A stretch of DNA of 64,000 bases from Oceanihabitans sp. IOP_32 (GCF_009498295.1 NZ_CP040813.1:1035001-1099000); one strand, 5' to 3'. Shown: positions 15,869 to 26,400, counted from the first letter of the stretch. Program-made: numbers and translations. Notes: generated from the sequence alone by a model not told the origin.

Positions 15869-17173
15869 ATGAGCATAGAAATTATAAGTATTATTGTTTT
15901 GTTTGTTAGTTTCTTTGTGTTGCTGTTGTTAAAAGTTCCAGTTGCCTACAGTATTGGGATTTCAACAACTTTAAGTTTATTGTTAAATATTGACAAACTA
16001 CCTGGTTTAACCACCATAGCACAACGGATGACCACTGGTATTGATAGTTTTGCTCTATTAGCAATTCCCTTTTTTATACTGGCAGGAGAAATCATGAAAC
16101 GTGGCGGTATCGCGAATAGACTCATAAATTTTGCTAAATCTTTAGTAGCCAGTTTGCCTGGAGGCTTAGCCTATGTAAATGTCTTAGCATCTATGCTTTT
16201 TGGTGCCATTTCTGGTTCTGCATTAGCAGCGGCATCGGCCATTGGCTCAATAATGACAGATAGAATGGAAGAAGAAGGTTACCCAAGAACCTTAAGTGCT
16301 TCGGTTAATATCACGGCTTCTACCACTGGTTTGTTAATTCCACCTAGCAATATTTTAATTGTATACGCTTTAGCTAGTGGCGGGACTGCGTCGGTTGCGG
16401 CTCTTTTTATTGCCGGTTACATTCCGGGAATTTTATTGGGTTTTGCCATCATGGGCTATGTAGCGTTTATAGCCATCAGCAAAAAATTTAAAAGAGGAGA
16501 AAGGGCCACTTTTTCTCAAGTCTGGAACTTTTTTAGAAAGGCTTTCTTTAGTTTATTACTATTGGTTATTGTAGTTGGCGGCATCGTGGCAGGAATTTTT
16601 ACGGCTACCGAAGCCTCGGTAATCGCAGTACTTTATGCCGCTGTACTAGCATTAATTTATGGGGATATAAAAACTAAGGACTTTCCTGATATTTTATTAA
16701 CTAGTGCAAAAACGACCGCTGTAGTGATGTTTTTAATATGCACCTCTATGGCCATGTCTTGGTTATTTTCTTTTGAAGGTATCCCAGAAATGATAAGTGC
16801 ATTTTTACTGGAATCGTTAAACCATAAAATCGCCATTTTTTTAGCCATTAATTTAATTCTGTTAGTCATTGGGACTTTTATGGATATGACGCCTGCCGTT
16901 TTAATATTCACCCCAATATTTCTTCCAGTAGTCACCACTCTAGGAATGGACCCCGTGCATTTTGGAATTGTCATTGTATTAAACCTATGTATTGGAATTT
17001 GTACACCACCTGTAGGCACGCTGCTTTTCGTTGGTAGTGGGGTAGCCAAAGTTTCGGTTACACAAGTAATAAAACCTTTACTGCCTTTTTTGGGAATTAT
17101 GGTAGTGGTTTTAATGTTGATAACTTATATTGAAGAGATCTCTATGTTTTTACCACGATTATTCAATTTATAA
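15869..17173 (+). CDS. TRAP transporter large permease DctM
   Basis: This 434-aa protein starts at the ATG at 15869, chosen because it opens MSIEIISIIV and leaves a 2-bp gap after DctQ. A longer frame from 15812 would overlap dctQ. It has about 12 hydrophobic helices and the DctM motifs AGEIMKRGGIANRLI, GAISGSALAAASAIGSIM, LLIPPSNILIVYA, GTFMDMTPAVLIFTPIFLPV and GICTPPVGTLLFVG. It is the Na+-coupled channel subunit of the TRAP transporter. With the receptor and DctQ it should bring free uronate from periplasm to cytosol. TRAP systems are not the usual importer in Bacteroidota PULs. Confidence 0.95.
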   Translation: MSIEIISIIVLFVSFFVLLLLKVPVAYSIGISTTLSLLLNIDKLPGLTTIAQRMTTGIDSFALLAIPFFILAGEIMKRGGIANRLINFAKSLVASLPGGLAYVNVLASMLFGAISGSALAAASAIGSIMTDRMEEEGYPRTLSASVNITASTTGLLIPPSNILIVYALASGGTASVAALFIAGYIPGILLGFAIMGYVAFIAISKKFKRGERATFSQVWNFFRKAFFSLLLLVIVVGGIVAGIFTATEASVIAVLYAAVLALIYGDIKTKDFPDILLTSAKTTAVVMFLICTSMAMSWLFSFEGIPEMISAFLLESLNHKIAIFLAINLILLVIGTFMDMTPAVLIFTPIFLPVVTTLGMDPVHFGIVIVLNLCIGICTPPVGTLLFVGSGVAKVSVTQVIKPLLPFLGIMVVVLMLITYIEEISMFLPRLFNL

Positions 17174-17203
17174 ATAAAAAATAACAAAATAAAATATATC
17201 AAA

Positions 17204-18244
17204 ATGAGCAAAGTAGTCACATTTGGAGAAATTATGCTAAGATTAGCGCCACAAGGGTTTTTAAGATTTTCGCAGGCCAATAGTTTTGACGTTGTATATG
17301 GCGGCGGAGAATCTAACGTTGCCGTTTCATTGGCAAATTACGGCGTATCGGTAGATTTTGTAACACGTTTACCAAAAAACGACATAGGCGAATGTGCTAT
17401 GATGGAAATGCGTAAACGCGGAGTTGGTGTAGATAAAATAGTTTGGGGCGGAGACCGTTTGGGCATCTATTTTTTAGAAACTGGAGCGGTTTCAAGAGGC
17501 TCTAAAGTCGTGTATGATAGAGCGCACTCTGCCATGGCCGAAATTACTTCGGGTATGATTGACTGGGATGCGGTTTTTGATGGTGTAGAATGGTTTCATT
17601 GGACCGGTATTACCCCCGCAATTTCACAAGGCGCAGCCGATGTGTGTTTAGAAGCTGTTAAAGCAGCAAGTGCAAAAGGCATCACCGTGTCCACAGATTT
17701 AAATTACCGCGCGAAACTATGGAATTACGGTGGCGATAGAGAAAAAATAATGACCGAATTAACCTCGTATTGCGATGTGATTTTAGGCAACGAAGAAGAT
17801 GCCGAAAAACATTTTGGAATTCATCCCGAAGGTCTAGATGTTCACAAAGACGGACATGATGTTAAAGCTGAAGCCTTTTTATCGGTTTGCCAGCAGATGA
17901 TGGAAAAATTTCCGAGAGCTAAAAAAGTAATTACAACCTTAAGAGGTTCTATTTCTGCTTCCCATAATACCTGGGCAGGTGTTCTATATGATGGTAAAAA
18001 AATGTACGAAACCCGACAATATCAAATCACAGACATTGTAGATCGCGTTGGCGGTGGAGACTCCTTTATGGGTGGGTTAATTTACGGCTTATTAAAATAT
18101 CCAGAAGACGACCAAAACGCCTTAGATTTTGCAGTAGCCGCATCGGCATTAAAACACACCATTAAGGGTGATGCCAATTTAGTAACCGTAGAAGAAGTAG
18201 AGAAACTAATGGGCGGTGATGCCTCGGGACGCGTAGCGAGATAA
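17204..18244 (+). CDS. kdgK: 2-dehydro-3-deoxygluconate kinase (PfkB family)
   Basis: This 346-aa ribokinase/PfkB-family kinase has the substrate-loop motif GGGESNVAVSLANYG (from residue 33), DRAHSAM, STDLNYRAKLW, GNEEDAEKHFG and the ATP/anion-hole motif DRVGGGDSFMGGL with catalytic Asp286. These features and the neighbourhood (UxuA upstream, KDPG aldolase downstream) identify it as 2-keto-3-deoxygluconate kinase making KDPG. It lies 30 bp after the TRAP permease. Its distinctive C-terminal extension (GGDASGRVAR) is short and Gly/Arg-rich. It acts in the cytosol. Confidence 0.94.
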   Translation: MSKVVTFGEIMLRLAPQGFLRFSQANSFDVVYGGGESNVAVSLANYGVSVDFVTRLPKNDIGECAMMEMRKRGVGVDKIVWGGDRLGIYFLETGAVSRGSKVVYDRAHSAMAEITSGMIDWDAVFDGVEWFHWTGITPAISQGAADVCLEAVKAASAKGITVSTDLNYRAKLWNYGGDREKIMTELTSYCDVILGNEEDAEKHFGIHPEGLDVHKDGHDVKAEAFLSVCQQMMEKFPRAKKVITTLRGSISASHNTWAGVLYDGKKMYETRQYQITDIVDRVGGGDSFMGGLIYGLLKYPEDDQNALDFAVAASALKHTIKGDANLVTVEEVEKLMGGDASGRVAR

Positions 18245-18368
18245 GTACGTTAGAGATTTGAGAGCAAAAGATAAATGTAGTAGTTAACAAAGGCAGCGTT
18301 TTTCGTATCACACAGGTTAGAAAGAAACTGAAAACTCTGCCCAGCCAAAACCTAAAATTTAAAAAAGA

Positions 18369-19043
18369 ATGGCACAATTTTCAAGATTAGAAGTCGCACA
18401 AACCATGAAAGAAACAGGCATGATTCCGTTGTTTTTTCATAATGATATTGAATTAAGTAAAAAAGTACTAAAAGCCTGCTACGATGGCGGCGCTAGATTA
18501 ATGGAATTTACTGCACGTGGTGATTTTGCCCATGAGGTTTTTGGAGAATTAACAAAATATGCTATAGCTGAACTCCCCGGAATGATAATGGGTGTGGGGT
18601 CCGTTACCGATGCCGCTTCGGCTTCACAATTTATGGCTTTAGGAGCTAATTTTATAGTAACCCCAGTACTTAGGGAAGATATTGCTATAGTCTGTAACCG
18701 CAGAAAAGTATTGTGGTCTCCAGGTTGTGGCACCTTAACCGAAATAGCACGAGCAGAAGAATTAGGTTGTGAAATTGTAAAACTTTTTCCAGGAGACATT
18801 TATGGGCCTCAATTTGTAAAAGGTATAAAAGGGCCTCAACCGTGGACGAGTATTATGCCAACAGGGGGTGTATCGCCAACAAAGGAAAACTTATTAGGAT
18901 GGTTTAATGCTGGTGTTACTTGTGTGGGTATGGGCTCTCAATTAATCTCAAAAGACATTATTGCAAATAAAGATTATAAAAAGTTAGAACAGAATGTTAA
19001 AGCAGCTCTTGCTCTCATAAAAAAGATAAGAGGCCATCATTAG
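18369..19043 (+). CDS. eda: KDPG / 4-hydroxy-2-oxoglutarate aldolase
   Basis: This 224-aa class I aldolase has Glu46 in RLMEFTARGD (the general base), the Schiff-base Lys138 in IVKLFPGDIYGP, GANFIVTPV, WSPGCGTLTE and MPTGGVSP near the C-terminal phosphate site. It cleaves 2-keto-3-deoxy-6-phosphogluconate to pyruvate and glyceraldehyde-3-phosphate, the last step of the uronate route. It is 124 bp downstream of kdgK, a wider gap than elsewhere in the operon, and is the last gene before an 18-bp perfect inverted repeat. Confidence 0.95.
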   Translation: MAQFSRLEVAQTMKETGMIPLFFHNDIELSKKVLKACYDGGARLMEFTARGDFAHEVFGELTKYAIAELPGMIMGVGSVTDAASASQFMALGANFIVTPVLREDIAIVCNRRKVLWSPGCGTLTEIARAEELGCEIVKLFPGDIYGPQFVKGIKGPQPWTSIMPTGGVSPTKENLLGWFNAGVTCVGMGSQLISKDIIANKDYKKLEQNVKAALALIKKIRGHH

Positions 19044-19130
19044 GTTTTGCAAAGCACTAGTACCCGTTTTAATTACTAAAAAAACCATAAGCTGTTTTGG
19101 TTTGAAAAAAGTCCAAACACATGGAAAACA

Positions 19131-19177
19131 TGGTCTAAAAAATTAATACTATGAATACTTATTAATTTTTTAGACCA
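19131..19177. terminator. 18-bp perfect inverted repeat between convergent operons
   Basis: The left arm TGGTCTAAAAAATTAATA (19131-19148) pairs perfectly with 19160-19177 across an 11-nt loop. It lies between the end of the uronate operon (19043) and the end of the leftward surface-protein operon (19295). That position suits a bidirectional terminator. The stem is AT-rich and has no long T-run after it, so a mobile-element scar is the alternative. Confidence 0.5.
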
Positions 19178-19294
19178 ACACCCCTCAATATTTAGGTAAA
19201 GGGCTTAACACTGTAATGATTAAGATTTAAAGACCACTATCTATTATTAATAATGTTCCGTATTTTAAAACAAACGTCTAAAATAGAACAGCTG

Positions 19295-21232
19295 TTAATT
19301 CCAAATAACAAATTCGGCTCTTCGGTTTTTTTGATGATTCGCTTCTGAGCACTTCACGCCATTGCTGCAGCTATTTATTAATTCACTTTCGCCAAGACCT
19401 TCGTATTTAAGCCTATTTTTATCCACACCTTTAGACACTAAATAGTTAAAAATAGATAAGGCCCGTCTTTCGGAAAGTGCTTTGTTATAACTATCGTTTC
19501 CACGGCTATCGGTGTGCGAGCGAATATTCAATTTTAATTGCGGATATAGATTAAAAGCTGCAATTATTTTTGATAGTTCGACTTTTGCATCTGGGCGAAT
19601 TTTAGATTTATCGAAATCAAAATAAATATTTGGGATATTAAGCACTTTGGCTAAATCTGCACCAGAGATAATTTTCTCCTTGTTCTTCTGCAATTGAAAA
19701 TTTATGCGCTGCACATCTAATCTAGATTCCGAAGTTTTCTCATCGATATCATACAAATCATGGCTAGCACGAATGGTGTACTCTTTAAACCTGTTAATAT
19801 CACTGCTAAAAAAGCCATCTTCGTTCGTTTTAACCGTATGTTTTTCTCCTTCTGTATCTGTAAAGGTAATCGTTGCACCCTTTATAGGTTCGCTGGCTTG
19901 TAGATTGGTTACAAAACCATTTATTTCAGCTTTATAAACATCAATTATAGGTGTTGTTTCTAAAAAAGAATAAATATTATCGTAAACAAAAACACCTTCT
20001 CTTTTAGAGCGATTAGAGCTAACAAATCCTCTTTTTGTAGCGCTGTCTATTCCAAAAGCAAAATCGTCGGCATAAGAATTTACGGGAGCACCTACATTAA
20101 ACAACTGACCAAAACTTTCGTTTTCCTCATCGATTTCTACATAAAACACATCTAATCCTCCAAGGCCAAAATGGCCATCAGATGAAAAATAAAGCGCGTT
20201 ATTTTTAGACACAAAAGGAAAGGTCTCCTTCCCTTCGGTATTAACTTCTGGGCCTAAATTTAAAGGAGCACTTAACGAACCATCTTCTGCAATACGCACC
20301 AAGTAAATATCAGATTCTCCAAAACCACCAGGCCGATTTGAAGCAAAATACAACCGCTCTTCATCGGGACTTAAAGCAGGATGTGCAGAAGAGTAAAAAT
20401 CACTGTTAAATTTAAGTTCTTCAGGTTTCTGCCAAGTTTTCCCTTTTCTTTGCGCTCTATAAATTTTTAAATTTTGAGTATTTTCTTTATTCTTAGATGT
20501 ATTATTGTTTCGAGTAAAATATACAGTGTTTCCGTCTTTGGTATAAACGGGCGAACTATCGTGAAACTTACTGTTAAGCCGTCCTCGCATTTTTTTGGGC
20601 TTACCCACGGCAATATTTTCTGCGTTTAGCGGTATTTCAAATAAGGAAAGAAATCCTAAGCCGTCCCAAGCACTTTTAGTATTTGAAAAGGAATTAATAG
20701 TTTTAGTTGAAGCATAAATTAATTTATTCCCAAGTTTGGTATGCCCATAAGAGATATTATTTATATCGTAGACTGCTTCCAGAGGTTGAAGTTGATATCT
20801 ACCCGAATTCTTTTTCACTAACTCCAGATAGTCCACCGCTTTTTTGGAAAAAGTAGAGGTATTTGTTTTCGCGATATAGGCATTATACATTTTTTTCGCT
20901 TTTATGGAGTCTCCTGTTGCTTTTAAGGCTTGCGAATAGCGCAATAAAATAAGTGGTTTCACCTCTGCATTGAGCTCGAATAAACGATTGTACCATGTTG
21001 TAGCATCTTGATATTGTGCATTAAAATAGTAGGTATTACCTAGTTTTGTAAAAATTTCTTCAGAGGCATAGCCTTGTTCGACAAGGTTAAGATAAGTTTT
21101 CTGACTTTCTACAAACTGAAAATTTTCATAATTAGCATGAGCGCGATCTAGGGCTTCCTTTTGAGCATAGCCAAAATTACAAACCCCTAAAACGCATAAT
21201 AGTAATAAAACTGTGGTAAAATTGATTTTCAT
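19295..21232 (-). CDS. PorE-like outer-membrane protein: TPR, PD40 propeller, regulatory domain, OmpA
   Basis: This 645-aa protein has a signal peptide, TPR-like helices (about 25-135), and a WD40-like/PD40 beta-propeller (about 150-420; SSPVYTKDGNTVYFTRNN, HPALSPDEERLYFASNRPGG, FPFVSKNNALYFSSDGH). A carboxypeptidase-regulatory beta-sandwich follows (about 435-515), then a C-terminal OmpA peptidoglycan-binding domain (about 530-645; IYFDFDKSKIRPDAKVEL, RSHTDSRG). This order is that of PorE, a T9SS component that bridges peptidoglycan and the outer membrane, and of paralogues encoded beside PorP/SprF genes. Here it follows PorP/SprF by 40 bp, so a role in the same secretion/attachment unit is likely. 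Whether it is the core PorE or an adhesin-dedicated paralogue is not resolvable here. Confidence 0.88.
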   Translation of the reverse strand: MKINFTTVLLLLCVLGVCNFGYAQKEALDRAHANYENFQFVESQKTYLNLVEQGYASEEIFTKLGNTYYFNAQYQDATTWYNRLFELNAEVKPLILLRYSQALKATGDSIKAKKMYNAYIAKTNTSTFSKKAVDYLELVKKNSGRYQLQPLEAVYDINNISYGHTKLGNKLIYASTKTINSFSNTKSAWDGLGFLSLFEIPLNAENIAVGKPKKMRGRLNSKFHDSSPVYTKDGNTVYFTRNNNTSKNKENTQNLKIYRAQRKGKTWQKPEELKFNSDFYSSAHPALSPDEERLYFASNRPGGFGESDIYLVRIAEDGSLSAPLNLGPEVNTEGKETFPFVSKNNALYFSSDGHFGLGGLDVFYVEIDEENESFGQLFNVGAPVNSYADDFAFGIDSATKRGFVSSNRSKREGVFVYDNIYSFLETTPIIDVYKAEINGFVTNLQASEPIKGATITFTDTEGEKHTVKTNEDGFFSSDINRFKEYTIRASHDLYDIDEKTSESRLDVQRINFQLQKNKEKIISGADLAKVLNIPNIYFDFDKSKIRPDAKVELSKIIAAFNLYPQLKLNIRSHTDSRGNDSYNKALSERRALSIFNYLVSKGVDKNRLKYEGLGESELINSCSNGVKCSEANHQKNRRAEFVIWN

Positions 21233-21272
21233 TTGGGGCTAATTTTATTCAAATTTCATCTCTTTTAGCAAC

Positions 21273-22202
21273 TTAAAAGAAGCGCGGATTCACTTTAGCG
21301 CGCAATCTTGTACCCAATTCAAATCTTAAAAATATTTCATGAGAGCCGCTGTTATAATTTCCTAGTGGTGTAGTATCGTAATCGTATGCATAGCCAATCA
21401 TAATATTATTATCGATTTGAAATCCTGCCAGAGCGCTTACAGCAGCATCTAGTCTGTAAGCCAATCCAAAAGTAATACGCTCTTTAAGAAGTGCGTTTAC
21501 AGAGACATCTATAGCCATTGGCGCCCCTTGTACCGATTTTAAAAGTACCGCGGGCTTGAGTTTTAAACGCGGATTAAGTTGGGCTACGTAACCAGCTATA
21601 AAATATAAATTCATTTTTTCGGTAGCGGTAGACACTTGTACCTCATCGTAATATTCAGTCTCTAAAATATTAGGTGTCGATAAACCAAAATACCATGTCT
21701 TGGAATGCAAGTAAAAACCCACACCTACAATTGGTGAGCTGTAATTATCGAGTGCAAGGTCGTAATCGTTAGGATTATAAATGACTAATTTTGAGGGATC
21801 GAAATCCAAGAGCGAAAACCCACCTTTTATACCAAAAGAAAGTTTTAGTTTTTCAGTTAAATTTAAATTGTATGAAAAATCGGCCGAGACTATACTCTCT
21901 ACCGTGGGTCCAATTTTATCGCTAGTAAATGCAAGCCCGAGTCCAACACCTTGGATGCCAACTGGAGAATGCGCCGTAAAATTAAGTGTTTCTGGTGCGC
22001 CCTCCAGACCTACCCATTGGTTTCTATACAGGCCAATTATACTCAGGGACTCTCTTGTACCGGCATAAGCTGGATTGATACTCACGGTATTGTACATATA
22101 CTGCGTAAACTGTGAGTCTTGCTGGGCTTGAACACGATGAACAACTTGAGATAAAAACCCCAGAAAAAGTAAAAGTGTTATTTTAGATATGTATATTTTC
22201 AT
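21273..22202 (-). CDS. Type IX secretion membrane protein, PorP/SprF family
   Basis: This 309-aa outer-membrane beta-barrel has a signal peptide ending in VQA and the PorP/SprF start QQDSQFTQYMYN, followed by SINPAYAGTRESLSIIGLYRNQWVGLEGAP. These are the family hallmarks. Barrel strands follow, for example NIMIGYAYDYDTTPLGNYNSGSHE. SprF-type proteins are needed for secretion or anchoring of the type B CTD protein encoded just upstream. In this window that partner is the 413-aa protein whose stop codon is 18 bp before this start. Confidence 0.94.
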   Translation of the reverse strand: MKIYISKITLLLFLGFLSQVVHRVQAQQDSQFTQYMYNTVSINPAYAGTRESLSIIGLYRNQWVGLEGAPETLNFTAHSPVGIQGVGLGLAFTSDKIGPTVESIVSADFSYNLNLTEKLKLSFGIKGGFSLLDFDPSKLVIYNPNDYDLALDNYSSPIVGVGFYLHSKTWYFGLSTPNILETEYYDEVQVSTATEKMNLYFIAGYVAQLNPRLKLKPAVLLKSVQGAPMAIDVSVNALLKERITFGLAYRLDAAVSALAGFQIDNNIMIGYAYDYDTTPLGNYNSGSHEIFLRFELGTRLRAKVNPRFF

Positions 22203-22220
22203 GCAAATAACTTGTTTTTT

Positions 22221-23462
22221 TTAATTCCCACTTAAGTATAAGAAGCCAGCCTTTTTGTGTCGGTTATTTTCTATTGGATTACCATATTGATAATCTAAAA
22301 TATAATAATAAGTTCCTGTAGGCAATTGTTTAAAATCGTTTACGGTTAAACGCCCTCTTGAAAAGCCATCAAATAAGTCACCATTAATGCCATAGTTATC
22401 CGACTCGAACACTTTAACGCCCCAACGGTTATAAATTTGAACTTTAAAATCGCGGGCACAATTATCCATTGCCGAATCTATACGTAAGTAATCGTTTTGT
22501 CCATCTTTATTTGAGGTTACCGCATTGTAAACAATAACATTACAAGGTAAACTTAAATCTGCTTTTAAGCGACCAAATGTAAACACACCATAACCGTTTA
22601 CTGCCGTGGTTACCGTATTATTATCTATATCTATTGCGCCTCCTTCGTTAACCCACATATTGGCTTGTTCGTCCCAACGTACAATCGTAAGGGTATTATT
22701 TGAAGCTGCAGCAATCATGTCTTGAGGTGTGGTAACATCTCGCCAAGATAAAGTTATTAACATATCTTCTGCTCTTGAGGATTCTTTGTTAATAATCCAA
22801 TATTCCTGATTATCTATGGCTTCAATAGCTCCGTCTTTTAATTCGTGAGCATAGAGCGTGTTAGAATTCTCGAAATAAAATTTGCTTTCAAATATAGCGG
22901 TACTTGCCGCAGGTGCCGAAATAGACGCAAAACGATAATAGCCCCCATCTCCAATAGGGAAAGTAAACTCTGTATCACCAATTTTAAATACTGCACCATC
23001 TACATGACTATAGTCTGAAGTATTACTGTGCAAGGCATTGGTATTAAACGTGATGTCGCCACCAAAATTATCATTATCTAATATACCATTATAAAAATCT
23101 GCATTACCAGTAATATGAATATGACCCGACACCTTAAAAGGCGCCATACTACTGGTATTATTGAAGTAAGAATTATAAAAATAACTTTCATTCGAGCCAC
23201 TAATATTTTGATCGGCACTCCCAATAAATCGCATTATTCCGGTATTTTGATAAAAATCAACGGTGCCATTATTATTAAAGTGGCTATAAATAAAACTGTT
23301 GCCATCGTTATAAAACGCCCCCGTTTCTTCATTGTTAAAACTCTGAACTGTAGAGAACGCCGTACCTTCACTTACGTAAAGCATACCCTGATTCGTGGTT
23401 TGAGCAACTGCAGCATAAGTAAAGAGCAGCGAGACACCTATATGTAGTACATAGTTTTTCAT
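22221..23462 (-). CDS. Surface protein with type B T9SS C-terminal sorting domain
   Basis: This 413-aa protein has a signal peptide (LHIGVSLLFTYAAVAQ), a beta-rich passenger with many Asn/Gly-rich strands (about 20-300), and a gliding-motility-associated C-terminal domain (about 305-413). Marks of the domain are NVIVYNAVTSNKDGQNDYLRI, VQIYNRWGVKVFES, FDGFSRG and LPTGTYYYILDY. The domain directs transport through the T9SS. The gene starts 3 bp downstream of the stop of the 1331-aa protein and is followed by PorP/SprF. This is the standard cargo-then-SprF arrangement. Passenger function is unknown. Confidence 0.92.
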   Translation of the reverse strand: MKNYVLHIGVSLLFTYAAVAQTTNQGMLYVSEGTAFSTVQSFNNEETGAFYNDGNSFIYSHFNNNGTVDFYQNTGIMRFIGSADQNISGSNESYFYNSYFNNTSSMAPFKVSGHIHITGNADFYNGILDNDNFGGDITFNTNALHSNTSDYSHVDGAVFKIGDTEFTFPIGDGGYYRFASISAPAASTAIFESKFYFENSNTLYAHELKDGAIEAIDNQEYWIINKESSRAEDMLITLSWRDVTTPQDMIAAASNNTLTIVRWDEQANMWVNEGGAIDIDNNTVTTAVNGYGVFTFGRLKADLSLPCNVIVYNAVTSNKDGQNDYLRIDSAMDNCARDFKVQIYNRWGVKVFESDNYGINGDLFDGFSRGRLTVNDFKQLPTGTYYYILDYQYGNPIENNRHKKAGFLYLSGN

Positions 23463-23464
23463 TC

Positions 23465-26400
23465 TTAATTATTTTTCACTCTTTGATAGATATGCGGATT
23501 TGTGATTAATAAACTACGTCTAACAGTCACTACCGATGTTATGGTTTCGTTTGCACAAACATGATTACTATGCGTAATAGTTAATACATATTCTCCTGCA
23601 TCTGAAAGGCTTACTGTGCCCAAATCGAGTGTAGGACTATTACCCCCAATTGAAACTGGTCCCGTGCCATCATTAAAAGTCCAAGCGTATTGCAAACCAG
23701 CATTGGCATTACCTGGAGTACCATAAATTGGTGCAAACGGCGCCGTGGTTTGGTAGGCCGTAGCGCGGTCTGCTGTAGCGTTAGAGGATAATACTAAGGC
23801 ATCGCCAGAACGTACGTTAATTACAGCATCTGGTGTTGTTCCTGGATTAAAGCGAAGGGCAGTTTTAACATTATTCAGGTTTTCTGGGGTATAAGCATAA
23901 GAAGCCTGTACTACGGTACCATCTGAATTAATTTCTCCATTAGCTACTGTAAGCGTGCCACTTCCATAGGTGCCATTGCCATCGGCATCGGCATTTGGGT
24001 TGCCGTAAGCTTCGTTAGCATCAAAGCATCCGTCGTTATCACTATCGTTGTCTAAATAATCGGGAATACCATCGCCGTCGGTATCGCAATACGAAGTAAT
24101 AGAATTTAATCCAATTGTTGTGCCGTTCGATCCAGTAGTCGTTATTGTAAGCGTGGTAATATTTACCCACTCAAAATAAGAAACTGTTAAGTTATTTGGC
24201 TGAGATCCTGTAATGTAATTAACCCCATTAATTTCTCCAGTTCCTTGAATTTCATGGCCCACTCCTAATGAAACCACTCTGTCTGCAGGTGTGCTAAACA
24301 GCCAACCATCAGCATTACCATCAAGGTGATCAAACCCTATAATTACTGTTATTGGAGCATCAAAAACCAAGGTAATACTTTCATCGGGGCCACTCAAAAG
24401 AAGAGATCCTGGATTTCCTCCGTGACCCAATGTTGAATTACTCGTATACTTATTTGTAGAAGTAAATAACTTAGTACCATTATTAACACTAAACGCCATA
24501 GTAAACGGGACGCCTTGCAAGGTTCCTGATCCTGAGGCATCACCACCGTTACCTGTGCCATAATTCCATAATGGGGCGTTAAAATCGTCAATAATAGTAA
24601 TTGCACCACAATTTTGTTCATCAACATCTAATATCCCATCGTTATCGTTATCTAAGTCGCAGATATCGGCAACACCATCATTATCGATATCGGGGTAGCC
24701 CGAGGTTGTAGCGTCGCAACAGGCATTAATTGCGGCATCCTTAGAAGTACCTATACCTTGATTAGCACCGTTGTTAGGTACGCCGTTTTGATTAACCGTT
24801 CCTGTAAGTTTCCCATAGTTATCAATATCTGAGTACGTGTACGATCCGTTACCTTCAATAGCATCTGGGCAACCGTCACCATCGCTATCGTTGTCTAAAT
24901 AATCTGGGATGCCATCGCCGTCGGTGTCGAGAACTCTATAAAAATCTTTTATTTCCGTTAACCTTATCGCTGCATTACCAGTTAAGTTTGCAGAAACTCT
25001 AATCCTAGAAATTAATTGCCCTGAAAAGTTAAAGATAACCGAGCCAATGGCATCGTCAGAGACAGAGTCTCCATCTACATTCCAGCCTGTACCGTTATCG
25101 GTAAAAACATTTCCAGTATTATTTATACTTGAGCCCAATGTACTATAATTTCCAGCCTCAATATTGATGATGTCATTATTTTGATCGTAAACTTCAACTG
25201 TTATAACTTCAGAAGCATCAAAATCTGTTAGTTTAAAATAAGCTCCAGAAATTAATTCAGAAAAAACAATATCAATAGAGGCTGTACCGCTTCTATTAAA
25301 GCTAAACATAGGCCCTTGCTCGCTAGTACCTGAGGCATTTCTTGTAGATATACTTGTTCCATTCTCTGTAAATATATAAGTAGCGTTTAAGCCAGTAATA
25401 GAGGTCGTTTTAACTCCATTATCAGCATTGTCTAAATTACCAACCCCGAAGTTACCTAATAGATTTATGTCTCCACTGTTAAAACCGCCATTTTCAACGG
25501 TATCCAAGATTCCATCGTTATCGTTGTCTAGGTCGCAGATATCGGCGACTCCATCATTATCGATATCGGGGTAGCCCGATGTAGTTGCATCGCAACAGGC
25601 ATTAATTGCGGCATCCTTAGAAGTACCTATACCTTGATTAGCACCGTTGTTAGGTACGCCGTTTTGATTAACCGTTCCTGTAAGTTTCCCATAGTTATCA
25701 ATATCTGAGTACGTGTACGATCCGTCACCTTCAATAGCATCTGGACAGCCATCACCATCGCTATCAGTATCCAAATAATCTGGGGTGCCATCGCCGTCGG
25801 TGTCTTTGGGAACACAAAATGAAAAATCACCAAAGGCCACACCTTGATTTCCAGTTCCCACTTGATTTACCTTACCTTGTTTGTGGTATATAATTAACTT
25901 TTCTACGGGTACCGTTAGATTTAACTCAAAATTTTCGTCGGTACCTCCACCTCTAAACGTATTATTTCCAATATAAGAAATACTTGTTCCTAAAATATTA
26001 TAATCGGTTGGTCTTAAATTATAGGCGACTCCATTTGAAATAATCTCGAAGGTTATTTCATCGGTAAAATGCCCCCCTGTATCAACATCGTAAACCGTAA
26101 AAGCCAAATTATTTACAGCTCTCGAGAATGTAAAATCATGAGCTGTTTCACCGCCCGCAATGGCATTTTGAAACGATGTATATCCATAACTGGTAAAACG
26201 ACTATTAATTCTCCAATTTCCAGTGGCATTTGTTGTTCTGGCTAGAGATAAACTAACGCCATCAAAAACTAAAGGTGGCGCTGCAGTTGTAACTGTTGGA
26301 TCGTCACCAGATGTCTCTGAACTACCCCCTTCAACAAAATGATTTTCCCAATTTAAGACTAATGGGGTGCAGTCTAATTCATCTACATCTAATATCCCAT

